From positions 336,672 to 400,671 of the forward strand of contig CAZDOK010000001.1 of assembly GCA_964507025.1 (NCBI GenBank): a stretch of DNA of 64,000 nucleotides, read 5' to 3'. Numbering within the stretch: position 1 is the stretch's first letter; each line of letters begins with the position of its first letter. Below, piece by piece: positions 1 to 6,953 of this stretch. This DNA comes from Amarobacter sp964507025 (GTDB lineage: Bacteria; Chloroflexota; Dehalococcoidia; Tepidiformales; Tepidiformaceae). Under the pieces are notes generated by a model. That model was not told the DNA's origin and made no database searches. It saw only the letters and a list, made by a program, of their open reading frames with translations. Both the position numbers and the translations under genes were made by a program.

Positions 1-620
1 CCGTCTTCCGCGAAGAGGTCGATCTGCGGCACGGCGTTGAAGGCGATCTCCCGTTTCTGCGTGCCCGAAGGCTCGTGCCGCCCTTCGAGTGCCGCAACCG
101 TCTCGGCCCGCAGTCCGTCGACAGCGGCCCCACCGGCGCCGGCCACCGCCTGGTAGGTGCTCACCACTACCCGTTTCAGCGGGGTCACGCGGTGGATGGG
201 GTTCAACGCCAGCACCATCGGCGTCGTCGTGCAATTCGGCTGGCTCACGATGCCGCGATGCCACTCAAGGTCGTCCGCGTTGATTTCCGGTATCACCAGC
301 GGCACCGCCGGGTCCATGCGGTAGGCGCTCGAGTCGTCAATCACGAAGCTGCCATGCGCCTGCGCGATCGGGGCATACTGCTTCGAAGCCGAGCCCGAGG
401 CCGACAGGAAGACGATGTCATCGTCCTTCGTGAAGCTCGCCTCCGTGGTCTCCTCGACGGTGATCTTCTCGCCCCGGAACTCCACGACTTTGCCTGCCGA
501 ACGGGCGGTTGCCAGCAGGCGGAGTCGTTTCACAGGCACCTTCCGGCTGTCAAGCAGGCTCAGAAACTCGCGGCCGACGATGCCGGCGCCGCCGATGACC
601 GTGATGTTGTAGGCGTCCAA
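1..620 (-). CDS. asd: Aspartate-semialdehyde dehydrogenase, C-terminus cut by window edge
   Basis: NADPH-dependent reduction of aspartyl phosphate to aspartate semialdehyde, the branch point to lysine/diaminopimelate, threonine and methionine. About 206 residues are visible. The N-terminus carries the Rossmann motif VIGGAGIVGREF, and the active-site cysteine sits in SQPNCTT near residue 130, where the family has a P-N-C-T-T motif. The reading frame opens at a TTG (618-620) preceded by GGGAG about 8 nt upstream. No ATG or GTG is available at that point, so TTG is the best start. The last third of the protein lies outside the window. Identification is firm from the motif pair. Confidence 0.93.
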   Translation of the reverse strand, partial: MDAYNITVIGGAGIVGREFLSLLDSRKVPVKRLRLLATARSAGKVVEFRGEKITVEETTEASFTKDDDIVFLSASGSASKQYAPIAQAHGSFVIDDSSAYRMDPAVPLVIPEINADDLEWHRGIVSQPNCTTTPMVLALNPIHRVTPLKRVVVSTYQAVAGAGGAAVDGLRAETVAALEGRHEPSGTQKREIAFNAVPQIDLFAED

Positions 621-680
621 GGGGCGCTCCCGGGGAACAGTGTGCAGTTATGGTATCGTGCCGCTCCGCCAGGGGCACGG

Positions 681-1418
681 TTATGGCGTCCGCCTCCGCA
701 GCGTCGCGGCACCAAGCACGAGCGAGATGACAGTCGTCCCCGCGAGCACGCCGCTGTCGAGCGCAAGTCGCCCGCCGAAGCCTTCCCCCGTCGCCACCCT
801 GGTGAGCGCGTCGTACGCGTAGGTCATCGGCAACACGTTCGAAGCGGCTTCGAGCGCTCCGGCCATCTGATCGCGCGGCGCGAGCAGCCCGCTCAACAGG
901 AACTGTGGCAACAGGAACGCGGGCATGAACTGCACCGCCTGGAACTCGCTCCGCGCGAAGGCGCTCACCAGGAGACCCAGGGCCGTCCCGAGTATCGCGT
1001 TCAGCACGGCCAACGCCATCACCCCGGCGATAGGCCCGTTCACCTCCAGCCCGAGGAACCCGAACGAGACGACTGACACCAGGACGCCCTGCACCACGGC
1101 CACCGAACCGAACGCCACACCATACCCCGCGAGGATGTCGAGCTTCGCGATGGGCGTAGTCAGCAGCCGCTCCAGCGTGCCGGACGTCCGCTCCCGCAGC
1201 ATGGTGATCGACGTTACAAGGAACATCGAGGTCAGCGGAAAGATCCCCAGCAGTGGCACTCCCACCCGCTGGAACACACGCTCCTGGTCGGCGAAGACCC
1301 ACTTCATCAGCGCCTCGAGCACAACCGGGACGAGCAGGAGGAGGCCAATGGTCCTCATGTCGTGCCGCAGCTGCATGAGCACTCGAAGTCCGGTAGCAGC
1401 GGTCACACGCACATTCAT
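681..1418 (-). CDS. ABC-2 type transporter permease
   Basis: 245-aa membrane subunit of an ABC exporter. It has about six hydrophobic segments. The central stretch containing MLRERTSGTLERLL is the typical ABC-2 cytoplasmic loop that contacts the ATPase. The start codon overlaps the stop of the upstream ATPase gene by 4 nt (ATGA), so the two are translationally coupled and make one transporter. The substrate cannot be read from sequence. The family moves drugs, lipids or polysaccharides, and the linked TetR gene makes a drug or xenobiotic exporter plausible. Confidence 0.88.
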   Translation of the reverse strand: MNVRVTAATGLRVLMQLRHDMRTIGLLLLVPVVLEALMKWVFADQERVFQRVGVPLLGIFPLTSMFLVTSITMLRERTSGTLERLLTTPIAKLDILAGYGVAFGSVAVVQGVLVSVVSFGFLGLEVNGPIAGVMALAVLNAILGTALGLLVSAFARSEFQAVQFMPAFLLPQFLLSGLLAPRDQMAGALEAASNVLPMTYAYDALTRVATGEGFGGRLALDSGVLAGTTVISLVLGAATLRRRTP

Positions 1419-2134
1419 GCCGCGCTCTCGCCTTCCCGAACCAGCTGGAGAAATGCTTCCTCGATCGTGTTCGCACTCGCCATTGCCAGGACCTCCGGTG
1501 GGCTTCCATGGGCCAGCACGCGGCCATCTCTCATCAGGACGAGGTCGTCGCAGCGCTCGGCCTCGTCCATCACATGGCTCGAAACGAGCAGCGTTGCTCC
1601 GCGGTCCGCCAGGTCATGGAACGTCGACCACAACTCCTTGCGCAACACCGGGTCCAGCCCGACCGTTGGCTCGTCGAGGACGAGTACCTCCGGTTCGTTC
1701 AACAGCGCGGTGGCAAGCGAAACCCGGGCCCGTTGGCCTCCCGAAAGCCGGCCCACAAGTTGGTTGCTGTAGCCGTTGAGCCCGACCGTGTCGACGACGG
1801 CGGCCACCCTCCCTGCGGCTGCCCCCAGCACGCGCGCGAAGTAGCGAAGGTTTGCCGCCACCGTCAGGTCGTCGTACACGGCGGGCGCCTGCGTGACATA
1901 GCCCACCCGGGAGCGGAGAGCTTTGCTGCCCGCGGGGAGGCCGAGCACGGTCACTTGCCCGCCGGCCACCACCTGCACGCCCACAATCGCGCGCATCAGC
2001 GTGGTCTTTCCACAGCCACTCGGGCCAAGGAGACCCGTGATCCTGCCTCCCGGGACCTGCACGGAGATGCCCGGCAGCACCTCCTTGCCGCTGCGTATCA
2101 CGCGCAGGTCCTCGATGGCGATTGTCGTTGTCAT
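1415..2134 (-). CDS. ABC transporter ATP-binding protein
   Basis: 239-aa ATPase partner of the downstream permease. Walker A is GPSGCGKTT near residue 35, the signature is LSGGQRARVS, Walker B is VLVLDEPTVGLDP, and a switch-region histidine lies in SSHVMDEAERC. The chosen ATG at 2132-2134 follows AGGAGAGGGC and overlaps the TGA of the tetR gene (ATGA). A longer frame reaches 2494, but that extension runs through the tetR gene and is a shadow. The three genes form one operon, tetR-ATPase-permease. Confidence 0.93.
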   Translation of the reverse strand: MTTTIAIEDLRVIRSGKEVLPGISVQVPGGRITGLLGPSGCGKTTLMRAIVGVQVVAGGQVTVLGLPAGSKALRSRVGYVTQAPAVYDDLTVAANLRYFARVLGAAAGRVAAVVDTVGLNGYSNQLVGRLSGGQRARVSLATALLNEPEVLVLDEPTVGLDPVLRKELWSTFHDLADRGATLLVSSHVMDEAERCDDLVLMRDGRVLAHGSPPEVLAMASANTIEEAFLQLVREGESAA

Positions 2135-2748
2135 GCCCTCTCCTTTCGTTCTAGGGCTCCCGTCAGGTATCGCTGCACAGTCGGGCCGAAAGCCTCCACC
2201 AGGGCGGCCCGGTCCGCCTCGACCAGCGGTGGCAGTCCAATCATGTAGCGCCCAATCGCAAGGCCCGCCATTTGCGAGGCGACCAGTGCTGCCCGGTAGT
2301 CGGCACGGTCCATCCCGTGGGCACGGAGCGTCTGCGCAACGGCACCAACGACCTGCTCGCGAATCATGCGGGCCGCCGGCTCGTCTGTTGCCGCCGACCG
2401 GACGATGGCGAGCATGGTGCGGTTGGCATCCTCGGAGTCCCAGGTATCGAGCAGGAACTCGACAAGAGCAGCTCCCGCCGTCTCGCGGTCGCACTCAAGC
2501 GCTTCATGCAGCCGCTTCGCTGGGTCCACCGGAAGGTGCACCGACTCGCTGAAGAGGCGCTCCTTGCTCCCGAAAAAGTGCAGCACGAGCGCCGGGTCGA
2601 CTCCGGCTTCGGCTGCTATCGCGCGAATCGTTGCTCCACGGAACCCGGCGGCGATGAACCGCGCCCGCGAAGCTGCAAGGATCGCGTCGCGCGTCCCCGA
2701 GTCTCCCGCTCGCCGGCCCGGGCGCCCCGAGGGAGAAGATTTCACCAT
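2131..2748 (-). CDS. TetR/AcrR family transcriptional regulator
   Basis: 205 aa. The N-terminal helix-turn-helix spans roughly residues 20-65, with the family pattern TIRAIAAEAGVDPALVLHFFGSKERLF. The C-terminal half is a variable ligand-binding domain. It is the first gene of the operon with the ABC exporter and is divergent from the enoyl-CoA hydratase-like gene at 2832. It probably represses the exporter operon and perhaps the divergent gene. The 83-bp divergent spacer contains the small palindrome GAATTATTC just upstream of the start, a possible half-operator. Ligand unknown. Confidence 0.92.
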   Translation of the reverse strand: MVKSSPSGRPGRRAGDSGTRDAILAASRARFIAAGFRGATIRAIAAEAGVDPALVLHFFGSKERLFSESVHLPVDPAKRLHEALECDRETAGAALVEFLLDTWDSEDANRTMLAIVRSAATDEPAARMIREQVVGAVAQTLRAHGMDRADYRAALVASQMAGLAIGRYMIGLPPLVEADRAALVEAFGPTVQRYLTGALERKERA

Positions 2749-2831
2749 ACGATGAATTATTCTGCCGCTGGTTTTCGCTCGTCAAGCCGGGCGGCGTAAA
2801 CTCCTCCCGCAACACCGACCGGAGCCAGCAC

Positions 2832-3659
2832 GTGGAACTCAACGACACCCTCTACCACACGGACGGGCCCATCGCCTGGATTACCTTCAACCGCCCGCGC
2901 TACCGCAACGCCCAGTCGTGGCGGCTGCTTGATGAGTACGACATCGCCATGGACCGGGCCGTCGCCGACCCCGAAGTTCGCGTCATCATCACGCGAGGCT
3001 CGGGAGGCAACTTCTCCAGCGGCCACGACCTGGGTACCCCCGAGCAGCTGGCCGATCGCCAGGGCCGCGGCATCGGCGATGCTGGCCTCGAGTTCTACGA
3101 CAACTTCAAGCACTACAACCTCGATCTGTTGCTCAAGTGGCGGAACGCTCCCAAGCCCACCATCGCCATGGTCGAGGGCTACTGCATCTTCGCCGGGTGG
3201 ATGATGGCGGCCTGCGTCGACCTCGTTTTCGCCGCGAAGGACGCGCTCTTCCTCCCGGCACTCCTCGAGTACTTCTCGCTCCCCTACGACATCGGGACCC
3301 GCAAGGCCAAGGAACTCATGTTCGAAAGCCGCTTCCTCACGGCCGACGAGGCGATGGGACTCGGCTTTGTAAACCGTGTCTATGAGAAGGACGAGTTGGA
3401 GCGCGAGACCGTCAACTACGCTCTTCGCGTGGCCGAGAACAGCCCGATGGCCGTCCGCATGTCGAAGCTCGCCGCCAACAAGTCCCAGGATCTGATGGGC
3501 TACACGAGTTCCCTTGAGTCAGGCCTCTCCGACTACATGCTCATGGCCCAGAACCGCGGCACCGGCCGTGTTGAGGGTATGCGCCGGCTCGGCGGGGTCG
3601 ACCTGGCCGTCCGGGGGCTTCGCGGCGAACGTGCCGGCCTAACGCCGAAGGAGTCTTAG
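2832..3659 (+). CDS. Enoyl-CoA hydratase/isomerase (crotonase) family protein
   Basis: 275 aa. The crotonase fold is recognisable from the oxyanion-hole segments SSGHDL (about residue 61) and GYCIFAGWMM (about residue 120). Family members hydrate, isomerise or hydrolyse acyl-CoA thioesters. The two glutamates typical of true enoyl-CoA hydratases are not in their usual places: the first position reads AACVDLV and the second lies in a divergent PALLEYFSLP stretch. The reaction is therefore uncertain and may not be a classical hydratase. The start is GTG, preceded by CCGGAG. It is monocistronic and divergent from tetR. Confidence 0.85.
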   Translation: MELNDTLYHTDGPIAWITFNRPRYRNAQSWRLLDEYDIAMDRAVADPEVRVIITRGSGGNFSSGHDLGTPEQLADRQGRGIGDAGLEFYDNFKHYNLDLLLKWRNAPKPTIAMVEGYCIFAGWMMAACVDLVFAAKDALFLPALLEYFSLPYDIGTRKAKELMFESRFLTADEAMGLGFVNRVYEKDELERETVNYALRVAENSPMAVRMSKLAANKSQDLMGYTSSLESGLSDYMLMAQNRGTGRVEGMRRLGGVDLAVRGLRGERAGLTPKES

Positions 3660-3685
3660 GCTTTCGCGCTCGTGCCATCCTGACC

Positions 3686-4225
3686 CTACCGCCAGAGCAG
3701 GATGTTCTCCTTCACGAAGTGCCACGTGGCTGCCTCCCGGTAGTGCATCACGTACTCCTGGAGCACCTTTGGCGCCCCCACAAACACAACGATGGCTACG
3801 AGCCATCGCCACGACGGGATGCGGTACTCCGAATCGATCGACCGCAGGCCGGCGACGAACAGGTAGAAGTTCTCGAACACATTGGGCGTGGCGAGGAACG
3901 TACCCCTTATCTCCGTGAGCTCGTAGAACACGACGCCGCCCGCACGGAGCGCGAACAGGCCCACTCCCGCCCACCGCGCCAGCGGATCGAGCCAACGATA
4001 AGCCACGATCGCCTCGAAAAAGAGGTAGTACGTGTCGAACGACTTGTCGACCAGGTGGTAGTGGCCTTTCAGGGGCTCCGCCCCGAGCGCGTCCTGGAGG
4101 ATCGAGTCGCTCGCATCGGCCAGGATGCACAACAACCCGCCCGCGAACTGCCACCGGAACACCAGGAATGGAACGCCTCCCCTGAACGCGACGATGAGGA
4201 GCAGGACGGCCAGGTCTCTGTCCAT
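3686..4225 (-). CDS. Integral membrane protein of unknown function
   Basis: 179 aa with four to five hydrophobic segments, the first at the extreme N-terminus (LAVLLLIVAFRGGVPFLVF). The polar loop between TM2 and TM3 includes a DSILQDALG / GHYHLVDKSFDTYY stretch that looks family-specific. I do not recognise the family. It follows a 43-codon membrane ORF by 9 nt and probably forms an operon with it. It ends 26 nt from the convergent crotonase-family gene. Confidence 0.7.
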   Translation of the reverse strand: MDRDLAVLLLIVAFRGGVPFLVFRWQFAGGLLCILADASDSILQDALGAEPLKGHYHLVDKSFDTYYLFFEAIVAYRWLDPLARWAGVGLFALRAGGVVFYELTEIRGTFLATPNVFENFYLFVAGLRSIDSEYRIPSWRWLVAIVVFVGAPKVLQEYVMHYREAATWHFVKENILLWR

Positions 4226-4234
4226 CCGCTCGCC

Positions 4235-4366
4235 TCAGTCCGCACCCGTGAGCAGCATGGCCAGCGCAACTCCGCCCGGCACATACGGCACGGCGACAAT
4301 CAGCAACAGGATCGCGAGGCGCCGGAGCCGTTCCGGACTGCTGCAGTTGAAGTAGTCACGAATCAC
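4235..4366 (-). CDS. Small membrane protein, 43 aa
   Basis: Short frame starting at GTG (4364-4366). It encodes a basic amphipathic N-terminus (residues 1-17, ending PERLRRL) and one transmembrane helix (AILLLIVAVPYVPGGVALAMLL). It ends 9 nt before the next membrane protein. A TATCGT hexamer lies exactly 6 nt upstream of the GTG, the same spacing as in other leaderless-looking genes here, which supports the frame being real. Function unknown; it may be an accessory subunit of its neighbour. Confidence 0.5.
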   Translation of the reverse strand: MIRDYFNCSSPERLRRLAILLLIVAVPYVPGGVALAMLLTGAD

Positions 4367-4372
4367 GGTGAC

Positions 4373-4378
4373 ACGATA
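4373..4378 (-). promoter_or_regulatory. Putative -10 box of a leaderless transcript (43-aa ORF)
   Basis: TATCGT, 6 nt before the GTG start. No Shine-Dalgarno is present between it and the start. Confidence 0.4.
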
Positions 4379-4409
4379 TCGCGGGTTCCAGCCTCGCCAC
4401 TGGTCCCCA

Positions 4410-4427
4410 CCGGCCCCGAAAGGCCGG
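4410..4427 (-). terminator. Weak hairpin downstream of murJ
   Basis: CCGGCC / GGCCGG stem of 6 bp with a 6-nt loop, between the murJ stop and the next start. No T-run follows, so any termination role is uncertain. Confidence 0.25.
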
Positions 4428-4447
4428 CCACTGGGCCCGGGTTCGCA

Positions 4448-6052
4448 CTACGTCCCGCGCTGGAGTCGTCCACCGACTCGCGTCACAGCTTCACGGAATT
4501 CGGCGACGCCCAGGAGGTTCGCCATCCCCGCATACACGGCCCCACCAGCGACTGCGCCGGCTGTTCCAACCACCAGGTGGTCAGTCCACGAATCGAGGTC
4601 GAAAGTCGCGAAGGAGGCTCCAAGCACCAGAGCCATGACGCCACCGCACACAGCCACGACCGCGATGGACTGGAGGTCGCCCTCAACGCTGGCACCGGTC
4701 CGGCGCGCGTACATCAGGTAGAGCATCCCCCACTCCAGCCATGCCGCCGCCGATACCGCAAAGGCCAGGCCTTCGGTGCCGAACTCACGCCACAGCACCG
4801 CGCTCAATGCCAGGTTCGCCCCCACCGCGATGACCGCCAGCGTCACCGGTGTCCGTGTATCCCCCAGGGCGTAGAAGCCGCGGCTGTGGATTTCGATCCC
4901 CGCCTGGGGCACGATCCCGAGGCAGTACCACCCCAGTGCGGCCGACGTGATCAGCGCATCACCACGCAGAAACTCGCCGCGTTCGAGCAGCACCACGGTC
5001 GCCGGTTCGCGAAGGATCGCCAGCCCGAGGGCCGCCGGCACCGTGAGGAACATGATCACCCTGAGCACGCGCGACACCGTGGCCGTCAGCGATTCCAGGT
5101 CCTCATCGGCGGCATGGTCGGCCAGGCGGGGGAACGCGGCCGTCGAAAGCGCCATCCCGAAGAGCGCGAGCGGCAGCCCCGCAAGCAACCACGCATACGT
5201 CAGGTTCGAAATTGCCGACGAGCCCACCTTCGAGGCGAAGAAACCGGTGATGACGAAGTTCACCTGGGCGGCCGCGAGCCCCACCACTCGCGGCCCCATC
5301 AGCCGGGCGACCTCGCGCACGGCCGCATCGCCCCAGCCGAACCCGAATTCGTACCGCATGCGCTCGCGGAACAGCCCCGGAACCTGGATCACGAGATGGA
5401 GCCCCGCCCCGATCGCCACGCCGATCGCCAGCCCCTTAACGCCCCACTCGTCGGCGAGCACAACGGCGCCGAAGATGATGGCGAGGTTATAGAGCATGGG
5501 AGAGAGCGCCGGCAGGAAGAACTGTTGCCGCCCGTTCAGGATGCCCGTGATGATTCCGCTCACCGCGAAGAGCAGCGGAGAAAGCAGCATGATCCGCGTG
5601 AGTTCCACCGCCTCGTCCATGAGCTCATCGCGGCGGCCGATGTCCTCGCCCAATCCCGGCGCCAGCAACGGAACCAGCATCGGTGCCAGCGCGAACGCCA
5701 CGGCGCACAGCACGGCCGTAGCGACGGTGACGAGGTTCAGCACCCGGCTCGCCAGCCGCCATGCCTCCGCCTCGCCTTCCCTGCGGTAGAGGCGCGCAAA
5801 CACCGGGATGAACGCGCTTCCCAGGGTGGCCCCGGCTAGCACCTGGAAGATCAGATCCGGGACGCGAAACGCGATGTTGTAGGCATCAAGTTCCGGGCTC
5901 GAACCGAACGCGTTCGCGATGGCGATGGTCCGTACCACGCCCAGCAGCCGCGATCCGATGAACCCGAAGGCAACGATGGCGGCGGCGATAGCCAGCCCCC
6001 CGGCGGCCCGCGCCGGCATGTCGCTCTCGCTCCGGGCGGGGGCGTCCGCCAT
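4448..6052 (-). CDS. murJ: Lipid II flippase MurJ
   Basis: 534 aa, about 14 hydrophobic segments, MOP/MVF superfamily. The N-terminal pattern GFIGSRLLGVVRTIAIANAF (about residues 30-49), followed by DAYNIAFRVPDLIF, is the family signature. It carries lipid-linked peptidoglycan precursor across the membrane, so this organism probably makes a wall or a related lipid-linked polymer. The N-terminal 20 residues are hydrophilic and not conserved. The ATG has no Shine-Dalgarno but a TAGGAT hexamer 6 nt upstream, suggesting a leaderless mRNA. Confidence 0.92.
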   Translation of the reverse strand: MADAPARSESDMPARAAGGLAIAAAIVAFGFIGSRLLGVVRTIAIANAFGSSPELDAYNIAFRVPDLIFQVLAGATLGSAFIPVFARLYRREGEAEAWRLASRVLNLVTVATAVLCAVAFALAPMLVPLLAPGLGEDIGRRDELMDEAVELTRIMLLSPLLFAVSGIITGILNGRQQFFLPALSPMLYNLAIIFGAVVLADEWGVKGLAIGVAIGAGLHLVIQVPGLFRERMRYEFGFGWGDAAVREVARLMGPRVVGLAAAQVNFVITGFFASKVGSSAISNLTYAWLLAGLPLALFGMALSTAAFPRLADHAADEDLESLTATVSRVLRVIMFLTVPAALGLAILREPATVVLLERGEFLRGDALITSAALGWYCLGIVPQAGIEIHSRGFYALGDTRTPVTLAVIAVGANLALSAVLWREFGTEGLAFAVSAAAWLEWGMLYLMYARRTGASVEGDLQSIAVVAVCGGVMALVLGASFATFDLDSWTDHLVVGTAGAVAGGAVYAGMANLLGVAEFREAVTRVGGRLQRGT

Positions 6053-6058
6053 CCCCGG

Positions 6059-6064
6059 ATCCTA
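6059..6064 (-). promoter_or_regulatory. Putative -10 box of leaderless murJ transcript
   Basis: TAGGAT, 6 nt before the murJ ATG. Confidence 0.4.
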
Positions 6065-6096
6065 GACGTTCGCACTCCTACAGGCGCAGCGTTACC

Positions 6097-6522
6097 TCAC
6101 CCGCCCTCCGCGCACCCGGTGATTTCCGCCGGGTCGATGCGGAAGACCACGGCCTCGGCCAGGGTGGTCCGGTGGCCATGCCCGGCGGTCACGGCCGCGT
6201 GATTGCCGTCGAATGCCCGGAGCAACACCTGGCGGGCGTGGACCTGGTCGGGTTCTCCTGTCAGTTCGTGAAACGCGCCCTGCACGAGCACGCTTTTCCA
6301 CTCCGTGGGACTGACAATCGTGTCCACTTCGAGCGCGACGTGCGGCCAGAGCCGCATCAGACGGAGCTTCTTACCCGGCGCGGCATGGGCGAAAACCGCG
6401 CCCTCCGCGAATGCGTAGTGGATCGGAACTACGTACACACCATCGGCGTCGCGCATCGCGATCCGCCCGACTGCTTGGCTCCTGAGGATGTCTTCGCACT
6501 CGGCAAGGCTGAGGTCTCTCAC
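6097..6522 (-). CDS. Pyridoxamine 5'-phosphate oxidase family protein (FMN-binding split barrel)
   Basis: 141 aa. The opening segment RDLSLAECEDILRSQAVGRIAM and the following VVPIHYAFAEGAVFAHAAPG are typical of the Nim/PNPOx-like group that binds FMN (or F420 or haem). The GTG at 6520-6522 is chosen because GGAGG lies exactly 8 nt upstream. A longer frame starting at an ATG at 6567 ignores that site. Substrate unknown; such proteins often act in detoxification or flavin-dependent reduction. Confidence 0.82.
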   Translation of the reverse strand: MRDLSLAECEDILRSQAVGRIAMRDADGVYVVPIHYAFAEGAVFAHAAPGKKLRLMRLWPHVALEVDTIVSPTEWKSVLVQGAFHELTGEPDQVHARQVLLRAFDGNHAAVTAGHGHRTTLAEAVVFRIDPAEITGCAEGG

Positions 6523-6613
6523 GGTCGACACCTCCCGCGCCCCAGTTAACCGCGGCCGCGGCGCCAATCCATCGGCCGGTCGTCGATTCTTCCCTGCCCC
6601 ATCGCCCCTTCCC

Positions 6614-6919
6614 TCAGGGATCGAACCACCAGTCCATCGCGTGGTGGCGCTGTGGACGTTGTGCGCGCCGCATCAACGTGTCGGGGTCGTCGAGTTCGTG
6701 GATGCTCAAGCGTCGCCCCAGGAGTTGCTCTATGCGCGAGTACAGCAACTCCTCGGGCACGGAACGCCTGGTCATCAACCACTGCTCAAGCTCCTCGAGC
6801 CGCATCGCCGGCGCCATCAACCCGGGGTCCGGTGGCGCCGCCAGGAAGCGCAGGCAGTAGGGGCATCCCGTTGCTTCATCAAACGGAACGAGGTGGATAT
6901 CGCACTCAGCTTTGCCCAT
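6614..6919 (-). CDS. Hypothetical protein with CPYC motif
   Basis: 101 aa. The N-terminal third contains C6 and a CPYC pair, giving a possible small metal-binding or redox site. The middle is a leucine- and glutamate-rich helix (LEELEQWLMTRR), and the C-terminus is tryptophan-rich (AMDWWFDP). No family recognised. It ends 26 nt before the convention-free spacer to the PNPOx gene and lies just downstream of the alpha-mannosidase in the same orientation, so co-transcription is possible. Confidence 0.6.
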   Translation of the reverse strand: MGKAECDIHLVPFDEATGCPYCLRFLAAPPDPGLMAPAMRLEELEQWLMTRRSVPEELLYSRIEQLLGRRLSIHELDDPDTLMRRAQRPQRHHAMDWWFDP

Positions 6920-6953
6920 CCCTCACCCCTGCCTGCGGTCGCCCTCGCCCCGG

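Noticed and set aside
3719..5839. 706-codon plus-strand open frame
   Set aside because: Antisense to the unknown membrane protein and murJ; composition is that of a GC-rich shadow frame (Arg, His, Pro, Gln) with no domain.
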